Shown piece by piece: positions 35,305 to 44,256 of a stretch of DNA of 64,000 bases. The notes beneath the pieces are model-generated. The model saw nothing but the letters and a program-made list of their open reading frames with translations. It did no database searches and was not told the origin of the DNA. This DNA is from Caldatribacterium sp964426875 (GTDB lineage: Bacteria > Atribacterota > Atribacteria > Atribacterales > Caldatribacteriaceae). Within the stretch, counting starts at the first letter, position 1; each line of letters begins with the position of its first letter. The translations under genes and the position numbers were made by a program. The DNA lies in the NCBI GenBank assembly GCA_964426875.1, contig CAYRSB010000001.1:62001-126000 (forward strand), given 5' to 3'.

Positions 35305-36047
35305 GTTTTGAGGGGAAGGTAGCACTTGTAACTGGAGCGCGACGCGGAATTGGTTTTGCCATTGCCAAAGCTTTGGGGAAAGGCGGGGCCAAAGTGGCTA
35401 TAAATGACGTAGTCTCTCCGGAGGAAATGAGTGAAGCGGTGGAGTCGCTTCGCAAGGAAGGAATCGATGCCCTGGGTTATGTGGTGGATGTGACGACTCG
35501 GGGTAAGATCAGGGAAATGGTAGAGGACATCATCAAGCGGTGGGGGCACATTGATATTTTGGTGAACAATGCTGGAATAACGAGAGACGCTCTCTTTGTG
35601 CGCATGAAAGACGAGGATTGGAAGGCAGTTCTTGATGTTTGTGTACAAGGTACATACAATTGTACCAAGGAAGTCCTCCGCTACATGATGAAACAGCGGT
35701 ATGGTCGGATCATTAATATTTCCTCGGTCGTTGGGGTTATGGGAAACGCAGGGCAGACAAATTATTCAACGGCGAAGGCTGCCCTTCTTGGGTTTACTAA
35801 ATCTTTGGCCAGAGAAGTGGCATCTCTGGGGGTTACGGTGAATGCCATTGCTCCTGGCTTCATCGACACAGAGATGACGCGGAGACTTCCCGAGGATGTA
35901 CGAGCGATATGGTTGCAACAAGTACCGATGAGGAGGTGGGGCGAGCCAGAAGAAGTAGCTCAGCTTGTGGCCTTCTTGGCCTCTCAGGCTGCAGGATATA
36001 TTACAGGTCAGACCATTCACATTAATGGTGGACTTTTTATGGCTTGA
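35301..36047 (+). CDS. fabG: FabG, 3-oxoacyl-ACP reductase
   Basis: Short-chain dehydrogenase that reduces beta-ketoacyl-ACP with NADPH. Seen: VTGARRGIGFAIA cofactor loop, NNAGITRDALFVRM, catalytic Ser in INISSVVG, and NYSTAKA (Tyr and Lys). The C-terminal GQTIHINGGLFMA is typical of true FabG. 248 residues. The fabD-fabG-acpP arrangement supports the role over a generic SDR. Confidence 0.96.
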   Translation: MSFEGKVALVTGARRGIGFAIAKALGKGGAKVAINDVVSPEEMSEAVESLRKEGIDALGYVVDVTTRGKIREMVEDIIKRWGHIDILVNNAGITRDALFVRMKDEDWKAVLDVCVQGTYNCTKEVLRYMMKQRYGRIINISSVVGVMGNAGQTNYSTAKAALLGFTKSLAREVASLGVTVNAIAPGFIDTEMTRRLPEDVRAIWLQQVPMRRWGEPEEVAQLVAFLASQAAGYITGQTIHINGGLFMA

Positions 36048-36074
36048 GAAAAAACTTTTTGGGAGGTGTCAGAA

Positions 36075-36308
36075 ATGGACGTTTTCTCTAAGGTGAAAGA
36101 AATCATCGTGGATCAGTTGGGAGTTGATGAAGAAGACGTGACCTCCGATGCTTCCTTCATTGATGACCTTGGAGCCGATTCCCTTGACATCGTAGAGCTC
36201 ATCATGGCCTTTGAGGAAGAATTTGATATTGAAATTCCTGACGAAGACGCTGAGAAGATCACCACAGTTGGAGAAGCCGTCGAGTACATCGAATCGAAGT
36301 TGAGTTAG
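36075..36308 (+). CDS. acpP: AcpP, acyl carrier protein
   Basis: A 77-residue acidic carrier with the phosphopantetheine site DLGADSLDIVEL (Ser about residue 38). ATG 36075 is preferred to GTG 36066 because GGGAGGTG lies 6 nt before the ATG and would overlap the GTG. rnc follows, a very common order. Confidence 0.97.
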   Translation: MDVFSKVKEIIVDQLGVDEEDVTSDASFIDDLGADSLDIVELIMAFEEEFDIEIPDEDAEKITTVGEAVEYIESKLS

Positions 36309-36317
36309 CGTTTCTCG

Positions 36318-37019
36318 ATGTCTCTGCCGGAAAGAGATCTTTCAGAGTTGGAGAAACGGATCCGATATCCCTTCCGGGATCGGGAGATTCTTTACACTGC
36401 CCTCCGGCACAAATCAGCTTTGGAGGGCAAGGCCGGAGCCTGTAACGATAAGCTTGAGTGGTTAGGTGATGCAGTTATTGGTCTTTTCATCGCTGACTAT
36501 CTCTTCCGAAACTACGACCGCCCCCGGAGCTGGCTTTCCCTTATGAAAGCAAAGTGGGCGAGTGAGGAATGTTTAGCCTATCTTGCTCGAAAGATCGGTC
36601 TTGAACGTTTTATCGAGCTTGGCCGAGGGGAAGAGCGCAACGGGGGTCGAGAAAAGGATTCCATTCTTTCCAGTGCTTTTGAAGCACTCATTGGTGCAGT
36701 GTTTGTTGATTCAACGTCGTACGAGCGAACCCGGGAGGTTTTAGAAGCAGTTTTTTGCCAGGATGGGGGGGTAGAGTTTGCTTTTCTTTCGGTGAACTAC
36801 AAAGGACTTTTGCAGCGGTGGTGTTTGCAATATTGTGCTTGTCTTCCCGAATATGAAATGATATGTTCTAGCGAGGACTCTTTCTATGAAGTTGCAGTGA
36901 AGATTAGGGGACGAGTAATTGCCAAGGGTGAAGGAAAGAACAAAAAGAGAGCGGAACAGGAAGCGGCAAGACGAGCTTGGGAACGGATCATGGGTGAAAG
37001 CAAAAGGACTCTGGGATGA
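36318..37019 (+). CDS. rnc: Rnc, ribonuclease III
   Basis: Double-strand-specific ribonuclease for rRNA processing. The signature NDKLEWLGDAVIG (usual NERLEFLGDAV) and the second acidic site KDSILSSAFEALIGAVF (with the catalytic Asp and Glu) are present; a dsRNA-binding domain (about 160-230) ends with KKRAEQEAARRAW. 233 residues. Sits between acpP and smc as in Firmicutes. Confidence 0.96.
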   Translation: MSLPERDLSELEKRIRYPFRDREILYTALRHKSALEGKAGACNDKLEWLGDAVIGLFIADYLFRNYDRPRSWLSLMKAKWASEECLAYLARKIGLERFIELGRGEERNGGREKDSILSSAFEALIGAVFVDSTSYERTREVLEAVFCQDGGVEFAFLSVNYKGLLQRWCLQYCACLPEYEMICSSEDSFYEVAVKIRGRVIAKGEGKNKKRAEQEAARRAWERIMGESKRTLG

Positions 37020-37022
37020 TCA

Positions 37023-40000
37023 ATGTACCTTAAGAGCGTTACCCTCTGTGGCTTTAAGTCCTTTGCGCGTCCCACCACAGTAGAATTTGTGCAAGGTTTC
37101 AACGTTATAGTTGGTCCCAATGGAGCTGGGAAGAGCAATCTTATCGATGCTCTTCGATGGGTCTTAGGTGAACGACGCGACACAAGGGGAAGCGGGGGGC
37201 AAAAGATTATCTTTTACGGTTCGGCGAAGCACCCCCCGGTAGGCATGGCTTCTGTGGAGCTTCTTTTAGAAAGGAATGGTGTTTCTCCCTTTCGTATTGA
37301 GAAGCGGACCTTTACTTCGGGCGAGACCGAATATTTTCTCGAAGGAATAAAGGTTCGTTTAAGGGATTTACGCAGGAAACTTCTTGAGTGGGACGCCTCC
37401 TTAGGACGTATCGAGGTGACTTTCGTCACCAGTAAAGATCTTCACGAGGTTTCCGATCTTTGCCCCTTAGAGCGTCTTCGCTGGCTTGAGGAGATAAGCG
37501 GTGTTTCGGAGAAGAAGGCTCATCTCTCTGCGTTCTCTGAACTCCTCGAGGGGATCAAGAGGAAAAGAGAGCGTTTTGAAGAGCGATTGAAAGAACTCGC
37601 TTTGCAGAGAGAGAGGATTTTCGAATGGGCCAGAAAGGAAGAAACTTACCTTCACCGAAAGAGGCGCTGGCAGGCTGCTAAGAGGGCGTATCTTCTCGAA
37701 GTTTTGGCCCGGAGAAGAAGGGAATTGCAGCGTATCTCTTCTTTGAGAACGCTTCTTGATGAAGAGCTCTGTCACTTGGAGTCGTCGCAGGAAGGGGAAA
37801 GCCTTGTGGAAAAGGAGAGGCGTCTTTCCCTCCTCTTGGAAGACTTAAAGCTTTGGAGTTCCAAGGTTGTGAAGAAGCGGAAGGAGGTAGAAGAGGAGGA
37901 GGAGAAACTTTATCATCTTCTCACTCAGATAAGAGAACGTAAGAAAGCAGGTCTTTTACTCGAGACAAAGTGTCGCAGGCTGCTTCAAAAAATTAACGAT
38001 CTTGAAAAGGAGAGAAATAATCTTGGAATTTTTCCCTCCCTGGTTTTTGACAAACTGAGGAAAACCGAGGAGGTTATTGCTCTCTTTCTTCGGGAGAGAG
38101 AAAGACGTCTCCAGACTCTCGATGCCCAAAGGGGACGCTTAAGGGAAGAACTTGCCCGTCTTGAGGCAGCCATAGGAAGGCTGAGGAGGGAAAAGGAGCG
38201 ACTCTCTCTCAAGCTTGCGCGAACGCATGAGGAGATCATTCGGATTGAAGAATCTCTTGAGCGGGAGAGTGTTTATCTCGTGAAGCTTGGAGAGAAAAGA
38301 GTAGAACTTTGTAGAAGGGAAGAAGAATTCTTAGAAAAGGGTGTCCGTCTGAGGGCGGTGCTTAAGCGGGTAAGAGAAAAGATGGGAAGTATCGAAACGA
38401 AAGTGACACAATTGAGAGACTCTGAGGAAATACGTCGTCTTCTCCTTGAGAAGGGTTGGTCCCAGAGGGCTACAAATGCCCTTCTGGGTTTTCTGGAGAA
38501 AATCAGGATTGTGGTTGCCAAAGAGGACCTTTCCTCTTGTGAGGGAGAGTGGATGACCCGCCTCTCTTTTTTGCCCCCTTTTTCTTCGACTTGGGATGAG
38601 GAGAGAGAAGAAAGGATTCTTGAGGCTTTCTTTTCAAACCAGGAGATTTCTTCAAATCTTGTGGCTTTTGATGGAAGTTGCCTCTTTCTGAGGGGAGGTT
38701 TTCTCGTCTTTCCCAAGAGGCTTGTTGCCGGAAGGCGCTTTGTAAAAAACTGGGAGAAGAGGAGGGTTCGCCTTGAGGAAGCCCTCTCTGAACTTGAAGG
38801 GAAGATAAGGGAAGTGGTAGAAGAGAGAAAAGAGATGGAGCGGATTGCCAGAGAAAAAGAACTCCAATTGGTCAAAGAGCAGGAAAACCTCCGCCAGAAG
38901 GAGGAAACAAAGAAAGAAACCGAGGAAATGCTTCTTTGCCTCGAGGAAGATCTTAAATCCCTTGAAGGGCGGGCAGATAAAGTACAGGCGGAGATCCTTG
39001 AACTTGAGGGGATGATGCAAGAAGAAAGGAAGATATGTGCTCGTTCTGAGCGAAGTCTCAAAAAGGTAGGGGAGCAGAGAAAAAGAGAAGAGGAAAAAAA
39101 GAAGTCTTGGGAGAAGTTTATCCTTGAAGTCCAGAGGGTACAGGAAGAAGGGAGAGAGCTCCTTGAGGCTTTCCAGGGGAACAAGGAGGACCTTCTTTTC
39201 CTCAACGGGGAACTCCTTCAAATAGCGGAGAGTGCGGGACGGGGATTCAAGGAACTCAAGGATGAGGAAAGGGTCCTCCACCAGTGCAAGAGGGAGAAAG
39301 AAGCGCTTGAGGAGGAGATTCGCTTACAGCAAGAAGAAGTAAGGACTTTCGAGCAACGGCGGGAAAAACTCCTCCGTGAGAGGGAACGTCTTCTCTTCCA
39401 GGAGGAGAAAATCCTTGAGAGCCTCGAGTATACAGAGCGGGAAATGCGAACCCTTCCAGAGATTTCCTTTCCAGAGTTCCAGAACCTTGATCTCAAAGAA
39501 CTTGAGGCATTTGTGCAACAAGAAGAGGAAGCTCTCTCTCGTGAGGAGATCCGTCAAGGAGCCATCGAGGAGTATAGGGAACTCAGCGCCCGGGAAGAAA
39601 ATCTGCGGGCAAAGAGTGACTTTTTGGGTGGGCTTCTTCTTTATGCCGAGGGAAAACTCAAGAGCCTTGAAGGAGAAATTCGCCGATCCTTTACTTCTTT
39701 CTTTGAGGAAGCAAAAGAGGCTTTTTCTTACTACTTTGGACGAATTTTTGAGGGTGGGGAGGCTTCTTTAAGGGTTCAGGAAGGAGTACATCTTGAGGTT
39801 CAGCTTCCAGGAAAGAAAAAGCAGGTTTTGGTTGGCCTTTCTTCTGGGGAAAGAACGATTGTGGCTCTATGTTTTCTCTGTGCTATTCTTGAGGCAGCCT
39901 GCCTCACAGTGTGCTTTTTCGACGAAATTGACGCCAATCTTGACCATACAAACAGCGTTCTTTTAGCTCAGGTTTTGAAGGAGTTCTCCCGTTCCCGACA

Positions 40001-40136
40001 AGTAGTTTTAGTAACCCATAAAGAGGAAGTGATGGAAGTGGCCGACCGGGTGATCGGCATTACCATGGGTGAGCCTGGGGTTTCGCAGGTACTTCTTTGC
40101 GAAGAAGATGTGGGGAGGCTCACCGTGAGAGGATGA
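37023..40136 (+). CDS. smc: Smc, chromosome segregation ATPase (short hinge)
   Basis: Condensin subunit. Walker A GPNGAGKSN is near residue 34, the C-terminal signature LSSGERTIVAL near 938 and Walker B CFFDEIDANLD near 964. Two long coiled coils (about 165-470 and 580-900) flank a hinge candidate at about 475-575 of only ~100 residues, in which the usual glycine-rich hinge pattern is not evident. At 1037 residues it is about 10% shorter than typical. Position rnc-smc-ftsY is normal. The partners scpA/scpB are not in the window. Confidence 0.94.
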   Translation: MYLKSVTLCGFKSFARPTTVEFVQGFNVIVGPNGAGKSNLIDALRWVLGERRDTRGSGGQKIIFYGSAKHPPVGMASVELLLERNGVSPFRIEKRTFTSGETEYFLEGIKVRLRDLRRKLLEWDASLGRIEVTFVTSKDLHEVSDLCPLERLRWLEEISGVSEKKAHLSAFSELLEGIKRKRERFEERLKELALQRERIFEWARKEETYLHRKRRWQAAKRAYLLEVLARRRRELQRISSLRTLLDEELCHLESSQEGESLVEKERRLSLLLEDLKLWSSKVVKKRKEVEEEEEKLYHLLTQIRERKKAGLLLETKCRRLLQKINDLEKERNNLGIFPSLVFDKLRKTEEVIALFLRERERRLQTLDAQRGRLREELARLEAAIGRLRREKERLSLKLARTHEEIIRIEESLERESVYLVKLGEKRVELCRREEEFLEKGVRLRAVLKRVREKMGSIETKVTQLRDSEEIRRLLLEKGWSQRATNALLGFLEKIRIVVAKEDLSSCEGEWMTRLSFLPPFSSTWDEEREERILEAFFSNQEISSNLVAFDGSCLFLRGGFLVFPKRLVAGRRFVKNWEKRRVRLEEALSELEGKIREVVEERKEMERIAREKELQLVKEQENLRQKEETKKETEEMLLCLEEDLKSLEGRADKVQAEILELEGMMQEERKICARSERSLKKVGEQRKREEEKKKSWEKFILEVQRVQEEGRELLEAFQGNKEDLLFLNGELLQIAESAGRGFKELKDEERVLHQCKREKEALEEEIRLQQEEVRTFEQRREKLLRERERLLFQEEKILESLEYTEREMRTLPEISFPEFQNLDLKELEAFVQQEEEALSREEIRQGAIEEYRELSAREENLRAKSDFLGGLLLYAEGKLKSLEGEIRRSFTSFFEEAKEAFSYYFGRIFEGGEASLRVQEGVHLEVQLPGKKKQVLVGLSSGERTIVALCFLCAILEAACLTVCFFDEIDANLDHTNSVLLAQVLKEFSRSRQVVLVTHKEEVMEVADRVIGITMGEPGVSQVLLCEEDVGRLTVRG

Positions 40137-41056
40137 TGGAGATGGAGCGAGGATTGTGGAAGAAGTGGTTAGAGGGGATGGGAAGAATCAAGGAAGGAAT
40201 CAAAGAGCACTTCACCCAACTCTGGTTGCGAAAGGATACGCAACCTGAGGACTGGGAAAGGCTCGAAGAGATGCTCATTCAGGCAGACATTGGTCCTTTG
40301 CTTGCTACCGAGCTTGTAGAGGAATTCCACCATCTTAAGGAAATGTCAAGAGAAGGTGCGGGCTGGCAAGAATGGCTCTACGAGAGGCTCATTTCCTTCT
40401 TTCAGGAAAAGGAGTATGTCCTTTTCCCTTCAGCAGATCCCCAAAAGCTCAAGGCTCTCATTCTTGTAGGCATAAACGGGGTAGGGAAGACGACCACTGC
40501 TGGGAAGCTGGCCTACATGGCTCGGATTCAGGGAGAAAAGGTCCTTTTAGTCAGTGCGGATACCTTCCGGGCAGCGGCTAACGAACAGCTTGAAATCTGG
40601 GCTCGTCGTGCCCAGTGCCGGTATTTTCGTGGGTCCCGGGGAGGAGATCCGGCAGCAGTCATTTACGATGGATTACAGTTGGCACAGAAGGAAGAAGATA
40701 CACTTGCCATCATCGATACTGCGGGTCGTTCTCACGTGAATCGGAACCTTCTTGCCGAACTTGAAAAGGTAGCCCGAGTGGTTCGTCGACTGCTTCCTGA
40801 AGGGCAAATAGAAACCCTTCTTGTAATCGATGCCCTGACTGGGCAGAACGCTTTCTCTCAGGTAGAATCCATTGCCAAGGTCGTGCCTATTTCTGGTATC
40901 GTTTTGAGCAAGTGGGACAGTCAGGCCAAGGGGGGCATCGTCTTTCGTATTCGAAGAGAGCTTGGTTTCCCTGTGAAGTATATCGGTGTAGGAGAAAATC
41001 TTGAAGACCTTATTCCCTTCGATGCCGGGGAATTCGTTCGTGCCCTTGTATACTGA
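40133..41056 (+). CDS. ftsY: FtsY, SRP receptor GTPase
   Basis: Membrane-associated receptor for the signal recognition particle. A short basic N-terminus without a long acidic A domain leads into the NG domain. G1 GINGVGKTTT is near residue 114, DTFRAAANEQL near 143, DTAGRSH near 195. The G4 motif reads SKWD (near 259) instead of TKLD. Several ATGs occur (40133, 40136, 40142); 40133 overlaps the smc stop (ATGA). About 307 residues. Confidence 0.95.
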   Translation: MMEMERGLWKKWLEGMGRIKEGIKEHFTQLWLRKDTQPEDWERLEEMLIQADIGPLLATELVEEFHHLKEMSREGAGWQEWLYERLISFFQEKEYVLFPSADPQKLKALILVGINGVGKTTTAGKLAYMARIQGEKVLLVSADTFRAAANEQLEIWARRAQCRYFRGSRGGDPAAVIYDGLQLAQKEEDTLAIIDTAGRSHVNRNLLAELEKVARVVRRLLPEGQIETLLVIDALTGQNAFSQVESIAKVVPISGIVLSKWDSQAKGGIVFRIRRELGFPVKYIGVGENLEDLIPFDAGEFVRALVY

Positions 41057-41065
41057 GTATTTTTC

Positions 41066-41094
41066 TTGACACATCACGAAGTCGTGGATATCAT
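41066..41094 (+). promoter_or_regulatory. Promoter of ffh with palindromes
   Basis: TTGACA (41066-41071) and TATCAT (41089-41094) are 17 nt apart, in the 76-bp gap before ffh. The spacer contains the palindrome CACGA-AG-TCGTG (41075-41086), and an outer pair GACACA/TGTGTC embraces the -10 region. This could be an operator or a leader hairpin. Confidence 0.6.
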
Positions 41095-41132
41095 CTCCGT
41101 GTGTCCTCGTACAGGATAAAGGAGTGGAAAGG

Positions 41133-42470
41133 GTGTTTGAACAGTTAGCAGAAAAATTTGCCGGAATCTTCAAAAAGTTGCGAAGCAAAGGTCGTCTGAC
41201 CGAAGAAGACGTGGACGCTGTTTTACGAGATCTGCGTCTTGTACTTCTTGAGTCCGACGTGCACTACAAGGTAGTGAAGGACCTCATCGCCTGGGTCCGG
41301 GAACGGGCGGTGGGTAAGGAAGTTTTAGAGAGTGTCACCCCTGGGGAGATGGTAATAAAGATTCTTTGGGACGAGATCAGAAAGATTTTAGGGGGTGAAG
41401 CCCAAGACCTCCGTGTTCCTTCGGTAACACCGGCTCTTTTTCTCCTTGTAGGGTTACAGGGCTCGGGAAAGACAACAACCTGTGGGAAGCTTGGACTCTT
41501 TCTGAAAGAGCGTCATTATTTCCCAGTCCTTGTCTCGGTGGATACCCGCCGACCGGCGGCAAGGGAGCAGTTACGCGTCCTTGCTTCTATGGCGGGGCTT
41601 GACTTTTTCGACTTCCCCTCAGCACAGCACCCTCTTCAGGTGGTCCAAGCGGCTCGTCAGTACGCGAGAGAGCGAAGTAAAGATATCATCATTGTGGATA
41701 CGGCTGGAAGACTTCATGTGGAAGAGGAGCTTTTGAGAGAGCTCCAAGAGCTTACCAAGGGCGAGGAGTTTCACGAGATATTTCTTGTGCTCGATGCTAC
41801 GACGGGACAAGAAGCGGTGAAGGTTGCCGAGAGATTCCGGGAATGGGTGGAGCCTACCGGGATCATTCTCACCAAAGTTGATACTGATGCTCGTGCCGGA
41901 GCAGTGCTCTCCATTGTTTCCCAGACAGGTTGGCCGGTGAAACTTGTGGGAGTGGGAGAAAAGCTCAATCAATTCGAAATCTTTCGCCCGGAACGAGTGG
42001 CCAGCCGTATCCTTGGTATGGGGGACACCCTGAGCCTCGTGGAGAAAATCGGACGGGCTATCAGTGAAGAAGAGAGGAAGAAACTTGAAAAGAAGGTAGA
42101 AAAAGCAGGGTTCGATTTTGAAGATTTTCTCGAAGAGCTGCGGCGAGTTCGTCGGGTGAGTTCCTTTGAGGAGATTCTTGGGATGCTTCCTGCTCCTTTA
42201 AAGGGGGCACTTTCGCGGGTAGACGGAGAAAGAAGTTTTAAACGAATTGAGGCCATTATCCTCTCCATGACCAGAGAGGAACGGAAAAACCCTGCAATGA
42301 TCAATGCCTCTCGGAAGAGGCGTATTGCCCAGGGAAGTGGGACGAGTGTACAAGAAGTAAACCGTCTTTTGCGAGAGTTTGAAGAGATTCGAAGGGTCTG
42401 GAAAAAAATGAGAAAGGGACAAGCCCTACCCTTTCAGAGAAAAAAGGGATTTTTTGATTTTGGATTCTGA
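41133..42470 (+). CDS. ffh: Ffh, signal recognition particle protein
   Basis: SRP54 GTPase that binds signal sequences with 4.5S RNA. N-terminus MFEQLAEKFAGIFKKLR matches the family exactly at GTG 41133, which has AAAGGAG 8 nt upstream; GTG 41124 touches that site. G1 GLQGSGKTTT is near residue 107, DTAGRLH near 191, G4 TKVD near 249. The methionine-rich M domain (about 310-430) includes INASRKRRIAQGSG. Part of the ffh-rpsP-khpA-rimM-trmD-rplS series. Confidence 0.97.
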   Translation: MFEQLAEKFAGIFKKLRSKGRLTEEDVDAVLRDLRLVLLESDVHYKVVKDLIAWVRERAVGKEVLESVTPGEMVIKILWDEIRKILGGEAQDLRVPSVTPALFLLVGLQGSGKTTTCGKLGLFLKERHYFPVLVSVDTRRPAAREQLRVLASMAGLDFFDFPSAQHPLQVVQAARQYARERSKDIIIVDTAGRLHVEEELLRELQELTKGEEFHEIFLVLDATTGQEAVKVAERFREWVEPTGIILTKVDTDARAGAVLSIVSQTGWPVKLVGVGEKLNQFEIFRPERVASRILGMGDTLSLVEKIGRAISEEERKKLEKKVEKAGFDFEDFLEELRRVRRVSSFEEILGMLPAPLKGALSRVDGERSFKRIEAIILSMTREERKNPAMINASRKRRIAQGSGTSVQEVNRLLREFEEIRRVWKKMRKGQALPFQRKKGFFDFGF

Positions 42471-42491
42471 GAGACGAAAGGAGTGTCAAAA

Positions 42492-42752
42492 ATGGCTGTA
42501 CGGATTCGTCTGATGCGTATAGGGAGAAGTCATTTACCCCAGTATCGCATTGTAGCGGCTGATTCTCGGGAAGCCCAGAATGGAAAGCCTCTTGAGGTTT
42601 TGGGGAACTACTGTCCTCTCACTGAGCCTCCGTTACAGGGCGTGAGATGGGACCGGGTCGAGTACTGGATTTCCCAAGGGGCCGAAGTTTCCTGCAAAGT
42701 TCGAGCACTATTCAGGAGAGCAAAGAGAGCCGAGGGAGCGGAAACCCTGTGA
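42492..42752 (+). CDS. rpsP: RpsP, ribosomal protein S16
   Basis: Small-subunit protein of 86 residues. The beginning MAVRIRLMRIGRSHLPQYR and VAADSREAQNGKPLEVLG are diagnostic. ATG 42492 follows AAAGGAG with 8-nt spacing. GTGA overlap with the KH protein gene. Confidence 0.97.
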   Translation: MAVRIRLMRIGRSHLPQYRIVAADSREAQNGKPLEVLGNYCPLTEPPLQGVRWDRVEYWISQGAEVSCKVRALFRRAKRAEGAETL

Positions 42753-42979
42753 AGGAGTTCGTCGAATTTCTGATTCGTGCTCTTGTGGACGAGCCGGACA
42801 AAGTGGAGGTCAGGGAAGTTAAGGGAGAACGATCTGTGGTGTATGAGGTTCGGGTTGCTCCTTCTGATACTGGCAAAATCATTGGGCGACAGGGGAGGAT
42901 TGCCAAGGCCCTGCGTACTTTAGTAAAGGCTGCCTCGGCTAAAAGCGGAACGAAAGCCGTGGTGGAGATTTTAGAGTAA
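42749..42979 (+). CDS. khpA: KhpA (YlqC) KH-domain RNA-binding protein
   Basis: A 76-residue single KH-domain protein. The GxxG loop is within GKIIGRQGRIAKALRTL. Homologues bind RNA with KhpB and affect cell size in Gram-positive bacteria. GTG 42749 overlaps the rpsP stop, giving translational coupling. The order rpsP-khpA-rimM-trmD is conserved. The longer frame upstream is rpsP antiframe sequence. Confidence 0.93.
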   Translation: MKEFVEFLIRALVDEPDKVEVREVKGERSVVYEVRVAPSDTGKIIGRQGRIAKALRTLVKAASAKSGTKAVVEILE

Positions 42980-42991
42980 GGAGGAAGCACT

Positions 42992-43510
42992 TTGTCCCAC
43001 CGTATCGAGAGGGTAGTGGTGGGAAGAATCATTGCTCCCCATGGACTGAAAGGGTGGGTACGGGTTCTCCCGCTTACCGATTTTGTAGACCGTTTTGTCA
43101 GAGGTGCGGTTTTTTTCGTTGGTTCCTTTGAAAGCACCTTTGTGGAGCGAGTTGTGGAGGAGGTAGCTTGGCGGGGGAACTTTCTCCTTCTCCGGTTCTA
43201 CGGTGTTTCCTCCCGTCGAGAGGCGGAAGCTCTGCGCAGTCTTTTCATCACCATTTCTCGAAAGGATGTTCTGCCCCTTCCCCCAGGTCACTTTTACCAC
43301 TTTGAGCTTATTGGCCTTTCGGTGAGGGAAGGGGGGAAAGAGCAAGGTGTGGTGGATGCAGTCATCCCTATGTTGGCATATGACTACCTCGTGGTGAAGG
43401 ATGCCTGGGGTAAGGAATTTTTCCTTCCTTTTGTGACGGCCTTTGTGACGAAGGTTCGTCCCGAGGAGGGTTTCCTCGAGGTGCGCTGCCCTGAGGGGTT
43501 TTGGGAATGA
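42992..43510 (+). CDS. rimM: RimM, 16S rRNA processing / 30S maturation factor
   Basis: Binds S19 and helps 30S head assembly. Seen: VVVGRIIAPHGLKGWVRV at the N-terminus (RimM domain) and a PRC-barrel C-terminal half with AYDYLVVKD and the FLPFVTAFV motif. 172 residues. TTG 42992 has AAGGAGG 7 nt upstream. Overlaps trmD by 4 bp. Confidence 0.95.
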   Translation: MSHRIERVVVGRIIAPHGLKGWVRVLPLTDFVDRFVRGAVFFVGSFESTFVERVVEEVAWRGNFLLLRFYGVSSRREAEALRSLFITISRKDVLPLPPGHFYHFELIGLSVREGGKEQGVVDAVIPMLAYDYLVVKDAWGKEFFLPFVTAFVTKVRPEEGFLEVRCPEGFWE

Positions 43511-44208
43511 AGTTACGGGTAGACATCGTCACCCTCTTTCCAGAGGCCATTCGTTTCTATCTTGGAACCTCAGTTCTGGGTAAGGCTCGGGAGAAAGGAA
43601 TTGTCTTCATCAAAGTCCACAATCTTCGCAGTTTCACCCAAGACAGGTATCGAACGGTAGATGATTATCCCTTTGGGGGTGGTCCGGGGATGGTGTTGAA
43701 GCCCGAGCCTCTTGTGAGGGCGGTACGTTTTATAGCGGCATACACAGGAAGTACACCTTTGGTTATTGTCACAAGTCCTCAGGGAGAACTTTTTACTCAG
43801 AAAAAGGTCCGGGAATTGTCGGAAAAACGTCACATCCTCATCCTCTGTGGCCGGTACCAAGGCATCGATGAGCGGGTGATAGAACTTACCGGTGCTCAAG
43901 AGATTTCTATTGGGGATTACGTGCTTTCTGGGGGAGAGCTTCCGGCCCTGGTTATTGTGGAAGCAGTTGTCCGGTTGATTCCTGGTGTTTTAGGGGATGA
44001 AGAGTCTCTTCGGTATGATTCCTTCTCGGAATATCTCTTCGGTCCTCCTCAATATACCCGGCCCCGGGTATTCTGCGGTCTTGGGGTTCCGGAGGTCCTT
44101 CTTTCGGGGGACCACGCCCTTATTGAGAAGTGGCGCCGGGAAAAGGCCCTGGAGAAAGTACAAAGAGTGCGACCGGAGCTTTTTGGTGTTGCGCACGGCA
44201 AGGAGTAA
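43507..44208 (+). CDS. trmD: TrmD, tRNA (guanine-37-N1)-methyltransferase
   Basis: SPOUT-fold enzyme making m1G37. Seen: VDIVTLFPE, YPFGGGPGMVLKPEP, CGRYQGIDERV and the trefoil-knot segment SIGDYVLSGGELPA. 233 residues. ATG 43507 overlaps the rimM stop. The rplS promoter lies in its last codons. Confidence 0.97.
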   Translation: MKLRVDIVTLFPEAIRFYLGTSVLGKAREKGIVFIKVHNLRSFTQDRYRTVDDYPFGGGPGMVLKPEPLVRAVRFIAAYTGSTPLVIVTSPQGELFTQKKVRELSEKRHILILCGRYQGIDERVIELTGAQEISIGDYVLSGGELPALVIVEAVVRLIPGVLGDEESLRYDSFSEYLFGPPQYTRPRVFCGLGVPEVLLSGDHALIEKWRREKALEKVQRVRPELFGVAHGKE

Positions 44209-44217
44209 TGATATAGT
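44189..44217 (+). promoter_or_regulatory. Promoter of rplS
   Basis: TTGCGC (44189-44194) and TATAGT (44212-44217) with a 17-nt spacer, straddling the trmD stop and about 40 bp before rplS. Fair match. Confidence 0.4.
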
Positions 44218-44256
44218 ATTTCGGGATTTTTCTTTGGTTTTTAGGAGGAGGTTCAC

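Noticed and set aside
38273..39205. Long minus-strand frame (310 codons) opposite smc
   Set aside because: Ser/Arg/Phe-rich shadow of coiled-coil codons; no domain.
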